A model generated the notes under the pieces. It was not told the DNA's origin. It searched no databases and saw nothing but the letters and a program-made list of their open reading frames with translations. A DNA stretch of 49,962 nt from Methylocystis sp. (GTDB lineage: Bacteria > Pseudomonadota > Alphaproteobacteria > Rhizobiales > Beijerinckiaceae): the NCBI RefSeq assembly GCF_021731785.1, contig NZ_JAKFWS010000035.1, positions 1 to 49,962 of the forward strand, in the 5' to 3' direction. This document shows positions 1-7,812 of this stretch, piece after piece. Each line of letters starts with the position of its first letter. Position 1 is the stretch's first letter. A program made the translations under genes and the position numbers.

Positions 1-240
1 CGAGCGCCCGCTTCAACGTTGCGACGGCGCGAGTCTCCATTTCGATGGTTTTTGGCCGAAGCTTGCCGCGCTCGGCGCGCTCGGCGAGATAGAGATCAGC
101 AAGCGCGCCGAACGTTCCGACTGTGGTAATTCCCTCCCGCGCCCGCCGCCGATCAAGTCCGGGGTCGCGGCCTTCCTTGGCGGAGGCGCGCGCCGCCAGC
201 AAACGTTGGCGCGCTTCGCCGAGGCAATGTCCCGCTTGAT
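1..240 (-). pseudogene. Tyrosine recombinase (integrase) N-terminal fragment
   Basis: Reading the minus strand gives an open stretch with the look of the arm-binding and start of the core-binding domain of a phage-type tyrosine recombinase: GEARQRLLAARASAKEGRDP, then TFGALADLYLAERAERGKLR, then a PKTIEMETR segment. The catalytic domain would lie left of the window. No start codon is seen; the frame runs on from the stop of the IS256 transposase at 278, so that element probably cut the gene. The call rests on motif style only. It is not the integrase of the tRNA-Lys element, which lies 6.9 kb away. Confidence 0.5.
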
Positions 241-277
241 GTTGAAAATCGAGAAGCGGGCGTTGCGGGTTGAGAGG

Positions 278-1220
278 CTATGCAGCTTTCGGGGCGTGAG
301 CAAGATGCTGGTTGGCTGAAGCGGCTCTCGCCTTTCGCTCGGCGAGGGCAGCCTTCAACAGCGGCAGCTGCTTGTGGGCCTTGAGCCGGCGAAAGCCCTT
401 GGCGGCTTCCTGCATGGCCGTGCCCGCCCAGCGCAGAGCCATCGATGGCGACCGCCAGTATTTCACGTTCCGGCAGACACGCCGCAGCGTGCCCATGACG
501 TTCTCGATGATGTTCGTGCAGGCGAGTGATCGCCGCAGTTCTGGCGGCAGGCCGAGCCTCGTCACGGTGAGCATCTCGTCGAGCCCTTCCAGGATCGAGG
601 CGGAAACGCCCTCCCAATCCTTTTCAAGCCGCCGGGCGAGGTTGCGCAGGAGCGTCTCGGCCTTTTCGGCGTCGTTCATCTCCCATGCCTGCCGCAACAC
701 GCGCCGCACGGACGCATGCATGGACTTCGGCAAGCGGGTCCAGAATGTTGCGCGCCTTGTGAATCTGGCAGCGCTGAATGGCCGCGTCGCGGCCGAAGGT
801 CGCCCGGATCGCCTTGGCGAGGGCCTTCGAGCCGTCGATGATGAAAAGGCGCGGAACAGCGGGATCGAGCCCGCGCTCGACGAGATTGTCGATCAAGGCC
901 TGCACCGTCGCGGCGTTTTCCGTCGCGCCTTCGACCAGTCCGAGCGGATGCTTGTCGCCGCTCACGTCGACGCCCAGCGCCGCCACAAGGGTCATGTCCT
1001 CGTCCATGTGAACGCCGTCGATCTGGATCACCAGCAGCTCGAGGTCGGAAAGATCGCGCGCCATCCATTCCTTCAGCCGCGCCGCCGACAGCGCCGCAAA
1101 ATGCCGCGACGTGGCGGATTTCGACAGGCCGGAGCCTTTGCGCGCCGGAACGCCGCCGTCGGGAAGTCGAACCGAACGTTGGAACTTGCGCGTCGAAACG
1201 TTGATCAGCATCTGGTTCAT
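278..1220 (-). pseudogene. IS256-family transposase, 5'-truncated and frameshifted
   Basis: Mutator/IS256-type DDE transposase in two frames. The upstream part (about 720-1220) has LLVIQIDGVHMDEDM with the first catalytic Asp, DGSKALAKAIRATFGRDAAI with the second, and CQIHKARNIL. The downstream part (278-733) continues with SMHASVRRVLRQAWEMNDAE and the terminal CTNIIENVMGTLRR with the catalytic Glu. The join at about 720-740 needs a one-base shift. The first 120 or so residues of the family are absent: the coding sequence stops at MNQMLINVSTRKF, exactly where an IS21-type terminus begins (1221). The product is certainly inactive. Confidence 0.9.
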
Positions 1221-1241
1221 TGTCAATCGGCGTTGAAATTT
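1221..1241. repeat. Outer tip of a lost IS21-type element (left piece)
   Basis: TGTCAATCGGCGTTGAAATTT reads as the tip and first terminal repeat of an IS21-family element (TGT start, ATCGGCG core). It abuts the truncated IS256 gene on its left and is interrupted on its right by the ISL3 element. The other half of the same terminus is at 2895-2941. Confidence 0.6.
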
Positions 1242-2894
1242 GGCTCTGACTCACTTTTGATGAAGTTCGGGCGCCGGCTCGTGTTGGTTTCATGAAGGAA
1301 TCAACGCCATGCCTCACAGCCTGCGCCCCGCGGCCTTTGTGCCAGCCGGTTTCCACGTTGAAAATGCCGTCCAAGATGGCGCGATCACGATCATCACGGT
1401 TCGCCACACTAGCAAATCAAGTCAATGCCCGGGTTGCGCGACGATCGCAGAGCGAGTCCACAGCCGTTATCTCCGGTGCCTGGCCGATCTGCCGCTGGCG
1501 GGGCGACAGGTTCGGCTCGTCGTCATCGCGCGGCGGTTCCGATGCGATGTTGCTTCCTGTCGTCGCGCGATTTTCACGGAGCGCTTCAGCGCCGATGTCC
1601 TTGCGCCGTGGGCTCGCCGCACGGCGCGGCTGGATTGCCTCGTTCATCATCTCGGTCTCGCGCTCGGCGGCCGTCCTGCCGCGAGCTTTGCTCGCCGATT
1701 GATGCTGCCGGTTAGCAACGACACATTATTGAGAGCCGTTCGCCGACGAGGTTGTCCGCCATTCCCCACCCCTACTGTGATCGGGATCGACGACTGGGCA
1801 TGGAAACGCAATCAGCGTTACGGCACGATCATTTGCGACCTCGAACGACGACGGCCCATCCGTCTTCTGCCCGATAGGGAGCCCGCGACCGCGCAGGCTT
1901 GGCTGGCCGCTCAGCCGCAGATCGACATTGTCGCGCGTGACCGCGGCGGCGCTTATTCGCTGGCCGCCACCAAGGCGTTACCACAGGCGATACAGGTCGC
2001 CGATCGCTGGCATCTGATGGAGAACGCCAGCCACGCCTTCCTCGACGCCGTGCGCAAATCCATGCGTCAAATCCGCTCCGCAATCGGCGCGGCGACCGTC
2101 GATCCCGCCCTACTCACCGCCGCCGAGCACATTCAATACGAGGGATATCTGCGTCGGGAGGATGCGAACGCCGCGATCCTTGAGCGCGCCAAGAATGGAG
2201 CCCCGATCAAACAGATCGTTCGCGAGACCGGGCATAGCCGGGGACTCGTGCGCAGGATTCTGCGCAACCAGCGTTCAGACGTTTTCCGAACGCGCGAAAG
2301 TTCATTGGAGCCGTATCTTCCCTGGCTTGACGCACAATGGGCCGCTGGCCTTCAAAATGGCTCCGAGCTTTGGCGACATCTTAAGAGACAAGGCTTCCGG
2401 GGTTGTTTGCGGGTCGTCTCTGAATGGGCTGGGCGTCGGCGCCGCGCCGAGAAAGCTAACGCTGGAAGCTTGCGCCGCGTCCCTTCGGCTAGAACCATCG
2501 CGCGGCTGATGACGACTGGTCGCGACGCGCTTTCCAAGTCAGGGCTGTAACGATCGCAGCGGTAGAAGACGGCGTCCCGCTGCTCGTCGACGCGCGAAGC
2601 ATCATCGCTGCTTTCCATGCGATGATACGGAAGAAGAATGAGGGAGAACTCGACGCCTGGATTGAACGAGCGAAAGCAAGTCTGGTCGCTTCCTTAGCTA
2701 ACGGGATCATGAGAGACAGGGCTGCCGTGCGAGCCGCAATCATCTCCGCTTGGTCCAACGGACAGACCGAAGGACAGATCACAAAGCTGAAACTCGTGAA
2801 GCGACAAATGTATGGGCGCGCAAAACTCGATCTACTCGAAGCGCGCCTCATCGGCGCAACCTAATCAGCGCTGCACCAATTGTGCGTCAGAGCC
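1242..2894 (+). mobile_element. ISL3-family insertion sequence
   Basis: The element is bounded by imperfect inverted repeats: GGCTCTGACTCAC at 1242-1254 and, on the complementary strand, GGCTCTGACGCAC ending at 2894. The flanks carry a 7-bp direct repeat GAAATTT (1235-1241 and 2895-2901), consistent with a target-site duplication; 8 bp is usual for ISL3. It carries one transposase gene, now frameshifted. Removing it rejoins two IS21-type terminal repeats, so it inserted into an older element. Confidence 0.85.
1309..2864 (+). pseudogene. ISL3-family transposase, frameshifted near the 3' end
   Basis: The N-terminal part (1309-2550) has the ISL3 zinc-ribbon-like region (CPGCATIAERVHSRYLRC and a later CDVASCRR), the DDE core starting VIGIDDWAWKRNQRYGTIIC, then DRGGAYSLAATKALPQA and VADRWHLMENA. 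It ends early at 2550. The expected C-terminus is open one frame over: from 2541 it reads AVTIAAVEDGVPLLVDARS, then SNGQTEGQITKLKLVKRQMY, the ISL3 signature with the catalytic Glu, to 2864. A one-base indel at about 2525-2545 separates them. ISL3 elements do not normally use programmed frameshifting and no slippery run is evident, so I read this as decay or a sequencing error. Confidence 0.9.
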
Positions 2895-2941
2895 GAAATT
2901 TGACCCCTTATCGGCGTCCAAAATTGACCCCCTTGTTGCGC
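2895..2941. repeat. IS21-type terminal repeats (right piece)
   Basis: Two near-identical units, GAAATTTGACCCC then ATCGGCGTCCAAAATTGACC, continue the terminus begun at 1221 once the ISL3 element is removed. Tandem terminal repeats of this kind are typical of IS21-family ends. No istA or istB of this element remains; the sequence beyond about 2941 belongs to the methyltransferase remnant. Confidence 0.55.
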
Positions 2942-2975
2942 GCGTCGTGACGGAAGGAGGGCGTAGCCCGACTAG

Positions 2976-4277
2976 AGTTACGAGGCGTTCGGCTGGGATC
3001 CGCATCACGCCCCCGGAGGCCCGCGAAACCCCGCCGACGTGGTCAACCTCGGCTTCGTCCTCAACGTCATCGAGGATCCCAGGGAGCGCATCGAGACGCT
3101 GAAGGTGGCTTGGGGGTTCGCCAAGCGGTCCCTCTGCGTCGCGGTGATGCTCCAAGGCAAGGCCTCCACCGCAGGCCACAAGCCCTACCGGGACGGGTAC
3201 GTGACCTCGCGGGGCACGTTTCAGAAGTATTTCGAGCAGCAGGAACTCCAATCCCTCGTCGCGAGCGTGACCGGGGAGAAGCCATTGGCATTCGCGCCCG
3301 GCGTCGTCGCGGTCTTCAAGGACAAGGATCTCGAGCAGGAGGTACTCCTTCGCCGCCACTCCAGAGCCTTTGTCACCGGCGATCTGCCGAGACCGCCGCG
3401 GCGCGAGCGCATCGTCGTGGCGCGCCCGGAACTCCGCGAACGCGTGGGGGCGGCAATCGAAGCCCTCCGCGCCCAAGCCATCCGGCTGGGACGCCTGCCC
3501 GATCAGGAGGAGGTACCCGCCGAAGCCTTGGCGTGCATCTCGGAAAACCGCGTCTCCTGGAAGCGCACCATGGATTTGTTGGAGGACGACCTCCGCGCCG
3601 ACGAGACTTTCGCCGTCGCTAGACGTCTTCGGCGAGAGGATCTGCTGGTCCACCTGGCGCTAATGCAATTTCCCGGAGCGCCGAAATACCGGCGCCTGCC
3701 GCGTTCGATCCAGGCAGATCTAAAGTCCTTCTTCAAAGGACATTCGGCGGCATTGGAGGAGAGCCGACGCCTTCTGTTTGCTGCCGGGGACCGGCACAGC
3801 GTACGCGCCGACATCGAAACGGCGATCGCCGACGGTCTCGGCGGCCTGCGAGGGACGCGCCATTTCCGATTCCGATCGACGGTCCTGTCCCGGTTATCGC
3901 CGCGGCTGAGGGTGCTGGTCGGTTCCGCCGAAGTCCTTCAGGGCGGCGTCGACTCGAGCGACTTCGTCGAGATCGACCTCGAGGTGCCGCGCATCGTGAT
4001 GATCGCTTGCGATGACATCGATCGGCCCGTTCCCTTCGTCATCGAGCGGACGCTGGTCGACCTCGGACGGCTCAAGGTTTCAACGGACCGGCGCAACCCC
4101 GAAACGACGCCTATCTACTTCAAGTCTTGTTTCATGCCGTCGAACGCTCCGGGGCGCGACCGACAACTCGCGTTCGAAGCCGCATTGGTCGGCACCGGGC
4201 TGTTCGAGGCCAAGAAGCGCGACCCGGAATGGTCGGAGGTCAAGGTGAGGCTCTCAAGTCTTGGTGCAGTTTTTTAA
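2976..4277 (+). pseudogene. DNA phosphorothioation-associated putative methyltransferase, 5'-truncated
   Basis: The product resembles the putative methyltransferase family that accompanies dnd phosphorothioation genes. Seen: FGWDPHH near the start (end of the SAM-binding region), ADVVNLGFVLNVIEDPRER, then TSRGTFQKYFEQQELQSLV and APGVVAVFKDKD, followed by the long C-terminal half ending at 4277. The N-terminal SAM-binding glycine loop is missing: the frame is closed by a stop at 2973-2975 and the sequence upstream is IS-derived. A GTG at 3039 could start translation of the rest, but the product would lack a methyltransferase core. No dndB-E genes lie nearby, so this is a relic. Confidence 0.75.
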
Positions 4278-4286
4278 GCTTTCCAA

Positions 4287-4433
4287 ATTCGCGCCGTCGA
4301 GCGTATCTTCGCGTGGCTGGGGCGATGCCGCAGGCTCGCGAGGGACCGGGAGAACTTCAATCACAAAGCGCTCGGGTTCCTGCGCCTCGCCTCGATCCGG
4401 CTCATGTTAAGAAAGCTATGCAATCCCACGTAA
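4287..4433 (+). pseudogene. IS5-family transposase C-terminal remnant
   Basis: A 45-codon tail in one frame reads VERIFAWLGRCRRLARDREN, then ALGFLRLASIRLMLRKLCNP and a TAA stop at 4431. This is the typical end of IS5/IS427-type transposases, including the conserved Glu of the DDE triad in the VERIFAW segment. It starts just after the methyltransferase remnant stops; the rest of the element is absent. Confidence 0.8.
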
Positions 4434-4693
4434 AGTGTCCGGATAGACTCTCACATTGAAGCGCAAGGATACTCCCAGCACATTTCGGTCAGCAATCTGC
4501 CAAAACGGCATCCCAAGTTACGACTTGTCCTTAGAAGTTCAACGATATCATTGTGCTCCAGGCATCGTTTGCTCAGCAATCGTTGATGCTTGCAACCTTC
4601 CGACGTACAAAATAGAATTTTTGTTGTGTCAGGCTTTTGGTGCTCCCGCGGGGGGTGACGAGGATTCTGACTAGCCTATTTCAGAGATCAATC
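4434..4693. other. Non-coding or unresolved gap
   Basis: No convincing gene is seen. A 72-codon TTG-initiated frame (4456-4674) has no recognisable motif and unusual composition. AT content is higher than in the chromosome to the right, in keeping with acquired DNA. Confidence 0.4.
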
Positions 4694-5299
4694 ATGATGA
4701 CATGGATTGAACGCCTTTTGAAAGCGTTGGCGGGGCTTGTAATAGCTTACGTCTTCTTTAACGTTCACGTCCACGCAGACGATATCAATTGGGGCCGGTA
4801 TGAGGGTATCGTCGTCGCGACGTTTCTCGATGACGGACGGAAATTGCGAATCGAGAAGCCGTTCAAATACATCGATCCGCGAGCGCTTAGTTGGGACGTG
4901 CCGGCTTGGACGGTCACAGACGGAGCATCCGTTCCGCGATTCTTTTGGGTGATGTTCGCCCCTTTTTCAGGAAAATACCGCGCCGCAGCTGTTGTTCATG
5001 ATCACTTCTGTCAAACGAGATCTCGTGGCTGGCGAGAGACGCATGAGATGTTTTACGAAGCAATGCGCGCTTCGGACGTCGATGAAATCACAGCAAAGGC
5101 GATGTACGGCGCAGTATATGAGTTTGGACCGCGATGGGGCATCGGCGCGCGTGCTCGCGGCCCCGGCACAGAGATTTATCGGTCGGATGTGGAACAGGAA
5201 GAATTCTACAGAGACCTAAAGACATGGATCGCACAGGATAACCCGACGACACAGGACATCGCGAGACGATTGGATGTGGGGCCCCCTATAGGCAGATAG
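4694..5299 (+). CDS. DUF1353 family protein, exported
   Basis: I start it at the first of two adjacent ATGs (4694), which gives an N-terminal hydrophobic segment (ALAGLVIAYVFFNVHVHA), a likely signal peptide or anchor; the open frame reaches further left but lacks a good start. The core reads VTDGASVPRFFWVMFAPFSG, YRAAAVVHDHFCQ, then ETHEMFYEAMRASDVDEITA, the pattern of DUF1353, a family of phage and bacterial proteins of unknown function with conserved HDH and Asp/Glu residues. It is the first of four co-directional genes for small exported proteins. Function unknown. Confidence 0.8.
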   Translation: MMTWIERLLKALAGLVIAYVFFNVHVHADDINWGRYEGIVVATFLDDGRKLRIEKPFKYIDPRALSWDVPAWTVTDGASVPRFFWVMFAPFSGKYRAAAVVHDHFCQTRSRGWRETHEMFYEAMRASDVDEITAKAMYGAVYEFGPRWGIGARARGPGTEIYRSDVEQEEFYRDLKTWIAQDNPTTQDIARRLDVGPPIGR

Positions 5300-5317
5300 C
5301 GCCAGAAGGCACGCTGG

Positions 5318-5767
5318 ATGTCGTTCAAATCGAATTATTCGTTTTTGTCCAGAATCTGTTGGGCCGCAATTCTTTGGGCCGCATTACTTTGTTCTAACGT
5401 CTTCAACGAACGCGCAAACGCGCAATCCTACACGTACGATCCACCAGCCTGCGGGGCCGTTTATCGCGATGAACCCGCCAAACCGCGAACACTGCGCGTA
5501 ACGTGGGAGATTGGTGCAGGAAACCTTTGCACCCATCAAAGCAGATTTCCTGACGCCTGCCGTCATTTCGAGAATGCACTGGAAGCTGCCGACCGGATGG
5601 AGCCCGAAGCGGGAAATCCCGAGGACATAAAGTCGTTCATCAGAACGATGCTCAAAACCAACGGATGTCATAAACGCGCAAAGGGATACTCTCATGAAAA
5701 GAAGCGTTATTGCAATCTTCGCAACCACTGCTCTTATTTTGGGGAATATGCCAGCCTTTGGGGGTGA
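5318..5767 (+). CDS. Exported hypothetical protein
   Basis: 149 residues with a signal peptide (hydrophobic ICWAAILWAALLCSNVF, probable cleavage after ANAQ). The mature part has several cysteines (PPACGAVYRD, GNLCTH, PDACRHFENALEAADRM, NGCHKRA) and a short TPR-like helix around RHFENALEAADRM. The ORF begins 18 bp after the DUF1353 gene and overlaps the next gene by 74 bp. No family recognised; the overlap could mean that its true end, or the next start, is altered. Confidence 0.55.
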   Translation: MSFKSNYSFLSRICWAAILWAALLCSNVFNERANAQSYTYDPPACGAVYRDEPAKPRTLRVTWEIGAGNLCTHQSRFPDACRHFENALEAADRMEPEAGNPEDIKSFIRTMLKTNGCHKRAKGYSHEKKRYCNLRNHCSYFGEYASLWG

Positions 5768-6053
5768 GACGATAAACGGCCCAATTCACGTTTGCCGGAA
5801 GCCAATGCTGGCCGGAAACGCCGCCTTTGCCGCCGGTCTCAATCCCGGTCCAGACGCCTGGAAGCAGCTTGCCGCGCGGCAGGCTGAAGAAGCTAAGTTT
5901 TGCTATATGACTGGAAGTGTCGAGCTACTCGAAAAGGGAGCCGATGTTGACGTGGGGTTGAACACAGTTTGTTCAGAGTGGATGGCTACGGCCAGCGGCG
6001 AAACAGTGTTTGTCGTCATAGGTCCAAGAAGGACATGGGGAACCTGCCCTTAG
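5694..6053 (+). CDS. Exported hypothetical protein
   Basis: 119 residues: MKRSVIAIFATTALILGNMP is a clear signal peptide with cleavage near AFG. The mature part contains four cysteines (HVCRKPM, KFCYMTG, NTVCSEW and a terminal WGTCP) that could pair as disulfides. It overlaps the previous gene by 74 bp in another frame and the next by 19 bp, suggesting translational coupling. No family recognised. Confidence 0.6.
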   Translation: MKRSVIAIFATTALILGNMPAFGGETINGPIHVCRKPMLAGNAAFAAGLNPGPDAWKQLAARQAEEAKFCYMTGSVELLEKGADVDVGLNTVCSEWMATASGETVFVVIGPRRTWGTCP

Positions 6054-6664
6054 ATCGCGCAGGCGCGCGGTTGACCCGGTTGTTGTCGGTCCTCGGGCTC
6101 GCGCTTGTGCACATGGTGCTATGCGTGAATATTGCCGTTGGCCAGGAGAGCATTGCTTCGACGCGTTCACGCGTTGAAACCCTCATTCTTGAAAACAACT
6201 ATAAAGAAGCCGAAGCCCAAGCGCAGCGTTGGCTCGCATCCGTTGAGCCCGCCAATGATGATCTTGCGATCGCAGAGGCGCTCGACGCGCTAGTGCAGAT
6301 TTATGCCGGCCTGCGACGTTATCAAGACGCCGAAACGATCTGGCGGCGTTGCATGGATTTGCGCGTTCGGAAACTGGGGCCAAAACACGCCCTGGTCGCA
6401 AGAACGATTGATGTCATGACTGGAATTTATTTCGAGCAGGGCCGCGTTGCTGAAGCAAAAACTTTGTGGCGAAACTCCTTGGAGGCATACAAAAAAAGTC
6501 CGCCTGTTGCGGACATCGAGCGCATTCCAAATCCAGGAACAACCACTGAAGACCCGCTTTCGGTGCTCGTTCGCAATCTGAGGCGTTGCAGTGGTAATCT
6601 TAAACTGATCCAAGACGGCCATGGCGATCTCCTTTGCTGCCAGTTTCGCGGTCTAGCGCGTTGA
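6035..6664 (+). CDS. TPR-repeat exported protein, probably 3'-truncated
   Basis: Started at ATG 6035, giving a hydrophobic export segment (LLSVLGLALVHMVLCVNIAVG, cleavage near GQE). Two to three tetratricopeptide-like repeats follow: ENNYKEAEAQAQRWLASVEP, RRYQDAETIWRRCMDLRVRK, QGRVAEAKTLWRNSLEAYKK. The last 28 or so residues (from LRRCSGNLKLIQ) look foreign: on the other strand the same bases show a strong Shine-Dalgarno AAGGAG before an ATG at about 6622. The gene may therefore have lost its natural 3' end by recombination at about 6580. Confidence 0.6.
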   Translation: MGNLPLDRAGARLTRLLSVLGLALVHMVLCVNIAVGQESIASTRSRVETLILENNYKEAEAQAQRWLASVEPANDDLAIAEALDALVQIYAGLRRYQDAETIWRRCMDLRVRKLGPKHALVARTIDVMTGIYFEQGRVAEAKTLWRNSLEAYKKSPPVADIERIPNPGTTTEDPLSVLVRNLRRCSGNLKLIQDGHGDLLCCQFRGLAR

Positions 6665-6874
6665 CCGTAGTAAAGGATCAGCAACACGGCCAGATATTTC
6701 TGTAAAAACAGTGTGTTAAGCCGCAAGCCGGAATTTTCGATTCTACGGTGGGGCGACCTCTAACTAAAAGCGACGATCGAGCCCGAATTGGTCACCATAT
6801 GGTCACCGTAAAGATTTTGATCGAGTTGCCGTGGGGCTGTCAGTAAAAATAATAAAGACATATCAATTAGTTAG
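6665..6874. other. Gap between exported-protein genes and the attachment repeat
   Basis: No gene seen. The stretch contains GGTCACC twice (6791-6807) and is AT-rich just before the attachment repeat. It is pre-integration DNA that would have lain downstream of tRNA-Lys. Confidence 0.4.
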
Positions 6875-6921
6875 TTGGTGGGCGCACAAGGGCTCGAACC
6901 TTGGACCCGCTGATTAAGAGT
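6875..6921 (-). repeat. Distal attachment site, 47-bp tRNA-Lys 3' fragment
   Basis: Identical over 47 bases to 22146-22192. It contains the tRNA 3' CCA end, T arm and 3' half of the anticodon arm but lacks the 5' half, so it is not a tRNA gene. It marks the far end of the integrated element. Confidence 0.9.
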
Positions 6922-6958
6922 TTGACGGTCGCACTTTTCTGGCGGGTTCCACAAACTG
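6922..6958 (-). pseudogene. Possible integrase C-terminal remnant
   Basis: Between the attachment repeat and the IS21 tip, the minus strand reads FVEPARKVRPSNS and a stop whose last bases lie in the repeat. A Lys/Arg-rich tail ending at the att site is where an integrase 3' end is often found. It is far too short to prove; I suggest that the IS21 removed the rest. Confidence 0.2.
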
Positions 6959-7047
6959 TGTCAACGCCGGAGTGATTTTACGTCGTCGGGCCGGAGTGAA
7001 AATGCATCAATTGAGTTGAGCGAAAGCATGGCCCGTGAAGGTTGGTG

Positions 7048-7812
7048 TTAGACTTTTTCTCGGCGGCCCCGTTTCCTGGACTGAGCGAGGCGGTAGCTTT
7101 GGCCGTTCATTTCCAGGATATGGACGTGGTGGGTCAATCGGTCGAGAAGCGCGCCAGTCAGACGTTCGGAACCGAACACGCTGGTCCACTCGTCGAAAGG
7201 CAGATTGCTGGTGACGATCGTCGAACCTCGCTCATAACGCTGGCTGAAGACCTCGAACAGAAGTTCGGCGCCGGTCTGTGACAACGGCACGTAACCGAGT
7301 TCGTCGATGATCAGCAGTTTATGTGCGGAGAGCTGGCGCTGATAACGCAGAAGTCTCTTTTCATCTCTGGCCTCGATCAACTCGTGAACCAGCGCGGCGG
7401 CGGTGACAAAGCCGACTGAAAGGCCTTTCTGGCACGCTGCCAGGCCCAACCCCAACGCGATGTGCGTCTTTCCCGTGCCGCTGTTCCCCAGCGCGATGAT
7501 ATTCTCGCGGCGGGCGACATATTCACAGCGGGCGAGCTCCAGAACCAGGGGTTTGTTCAGCGACGGCAAAGCGAGGAAGTCGAATCTGTCGAGGCTTTTG
7601 ACAGCTGAGAACTTCGCCTCCCTGATCCGCCGTTCGACCGTTCGGCGTTCTCTCTCGATCAGCTCCAACTCGACAAGCCTCAGCAAATAACGAATGTGAT
7701 CCACGCCCTCTGCCGCGCATTGACGAGCGACCTTTTCATATTCGCGCAGGAATGTTGGAAGTTTGAGGGTTTTCAGATAGTGAGCCAGGAGAACTTGCGG
7801 CGTGTCAGTCAT
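7048..7812 (-). CDS. istB: IS21-family helper ATPase IstB
   Basis: A DnaC-like AAA+ ATPase of 254 residues that assists the IstA transposase in target choice. Walker A is GNSGTGKTHIALGLG, Walker B LLIIDELGYVP, and sensor I TIVTSNLPFDEW; the C-terminus carries DRLTHHVHILEMNGQSYRL, the standard IstB ending. Started at ATG 7812, overlapping the istA stop as ATGA, as usual for coupled istAB. The frame stays open upstream but that part shadows istA. It appears intact. Confidence 0.95.
   Translation of the reverse strand: MTDTPQVLLAHYLKTLKLPTFLREYEKVARQCAAEGVDHIRYLLRLVELELIERERRTVERRIREAKFSAVKSLDRFDFLALPSLNKPLVLELARCEYVARRENIIALGNSGTGKTHIALGLGLAACQKGLSVGFVTAAALVHELIEARDEKRLLRYQRQLSAHKLLIIDELGYVPLSQTGAELLFEVFSQRYERGSTIVTSNLPFDEWTSVFGSERLTGALLDRLTHHVHILEMNGQSYRLAQSRKRGRREKV

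Noticed and set aside
624-1407. 243-codon frame (676-1407, minus) as a separate protein
   Set aside because: It is the shifted shadow of the IS256 transposase and crosses the ISL3 end.
2500-2560. Programmed frameshift in the ISL3 transposase
   Set aside because: No A-rich slippery heptamer or following hairpin at the join; the family does not usually frameshift.
6427-6726. Minus-strand gene start (AAGGAG then ATG at about 6622)
   Set aside because: Good start region but the frame soon becomes the antisense of the TPR gene; at most a 5' fragment of another gene.
6875-6921. Second tRNA-Lys gene
   Set aside because: Only the 3' part is present; no acceptor 5' strand, D arm or complete anticodon stem.
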